From Corynebacterium sp. TAE3-ERU16 (GTDB lineage Bacteria; Actinomycetota; Actinomycetes; Mycobacteriales; Mycobacteriaceae), in assembly GCF_019209935.1 (NCBI RefSeq), contig NZ_JAHUTN010000001.1:62001-126000 (forward strand): a stretch of 64,000 nt of DNA, written 5' to 3'. The notes beneath the pieces were generated by a model. The model was not told the origin of the DNA. It made no database searches and saw nothing but the letters and a program-made list of their open reading frames with translations. A program made the position numbers and the translations under genes. Below are positions 63,872 through 64,000 of this stretch, piece after piece; position 1 is the stretch's first letter; each line of letters opens with the position of its first letter.

Positions 63872-64000
63872 CTAGTCGACGAGGGTGTGCAGCCAGCCGT
63901 GGGTGTCCTCGATCTCACCCTTCTGAATCCCGGTGAGGATCCCGCGGAGTTTCATCGTGATGTCACCGGAACCGCCGTCGGCGATGTCGAAGTCCCCGTG
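63872..64000 (-). CDS. ilvE: Branched-chain amino acid aminotransferase, C-terminal fragment
   Basis: The last 42 codons of a gene that enters from the right edge. The translation HGDFDIADGGSGDITMKLRG followed by ILTGIQKGEIEDTHGWLHTLVD matches the C-terminus of class IV aminotransferase IlvE, whose usual ending is a GEVT-x-LR-x-x-LT-x-IQ-x-G-x-x-DTHGW pattern. IlvE exchanges amino groups between glutamate and branched-chain keto acids using PLP; the PLP lysine is outside the window. The TAG stop at 63872 lies 28 bp from the shared terminator. Confidence 0.85.
   Translation of the reverse strand, partial: HGDFDIADGGSGDITMKLRGILTGIQKGEIEDTHGWLHTLVD

Overview
The window is a GC-rich actinobacterial chromosome segment, and its gene order and proteins point to a Corynebacterium. 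Supporting evidence: a dcw cluster with DivIVA/Wag31, SepF, an FtsZ ending in a VPDFLR-type tail and a MurE with the DNPR meso-diaminopimelate motif; mannan/lipomannan glycosyltransferases (MptA, PimB', a GT87 enzyme); PknL next to its Rv2175c-type partner; and the actinobacterial qcrCAB/ctaE/ctaCF respiratory set beside ltsA. The order closely follows what I remember of the Corynebacterium glutamicum chromosome (dinB-ileS-divIVA through ltsA, cobUTS and ilvE). I could not run any search. I see no mobile element, CRISPR array, rRNA or tRNA.

Layout. (1) 1-3.8 kb: start of dinB, then ileS behind a T-box leader. (2) 3.8-24.1 kb, all on the minus strand: a 59-residue membrane protein, divIVA, a YggT protein, sepF, yggS, pgeF, ftsZ, ftsQ, murC, murG, ftsW, murD, mraY, murF, murE, ftsI, ftsL, rsmH, mraZ. 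This is the septal peptidoglycan machinery, with 4-nt start/stop overlaps at many junctions. (3) 24.1-27.4 kb: MraZ-type repeat arrays, a DUF3040 protein, a HEPN-like protein with a LexA-type palindrome upstream, a GNAT enzyme and metF. (4) 27.5-38.2 kb: idsA and mptA, an Rv2175c-type regulator divergent from pknL, class II DAHP synthase, a DEDDh exonuclease, a large GT87 membrane protein and a cyclase-family hydrolase. (5) 38.3-48.9 kb: metE with a McbR-type operator, a sortase-fold protein, YjdM, an LssY_C protein, an acyltransferase, ROK glucokinase, pimB' and two NlpC/P60 hydrolases; the second sits behind a c-di-AMP (ydaO-type) riboswitch. (6) 49.9-56.7 kb: qcrB-qcrA-qcrC, ctaE, ctaF-ctaC. 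(7) 57-64 kb: ltsA, a membrane protein, erpA, DUF3043, cobU-cobT-cobS and the 3' end of ilvE.

Functionally most of the window builds or polices the envelope (division, peptidoglycan, mannan, hydrolases, polar growth). Methionine/methyl supply (metE, metF), the bc1-aa3 respiratory chain and cobalamin nucleotide-loop assembly are the other themes. The most informative non-coding signals are the ileS T-box with a long enclosing helix, a second inverted MraZ-type array, a 40-nt palindrome carrying an SOS-box core, the c-di-AMP riboswitch, a 24-bp perfect palindrome in a gene-free kilobase, and a repeated TAnnnT-N6/7-start layout that predicts many leaderless transcripts, including a short leaderless upstream ORF running into ltsA.
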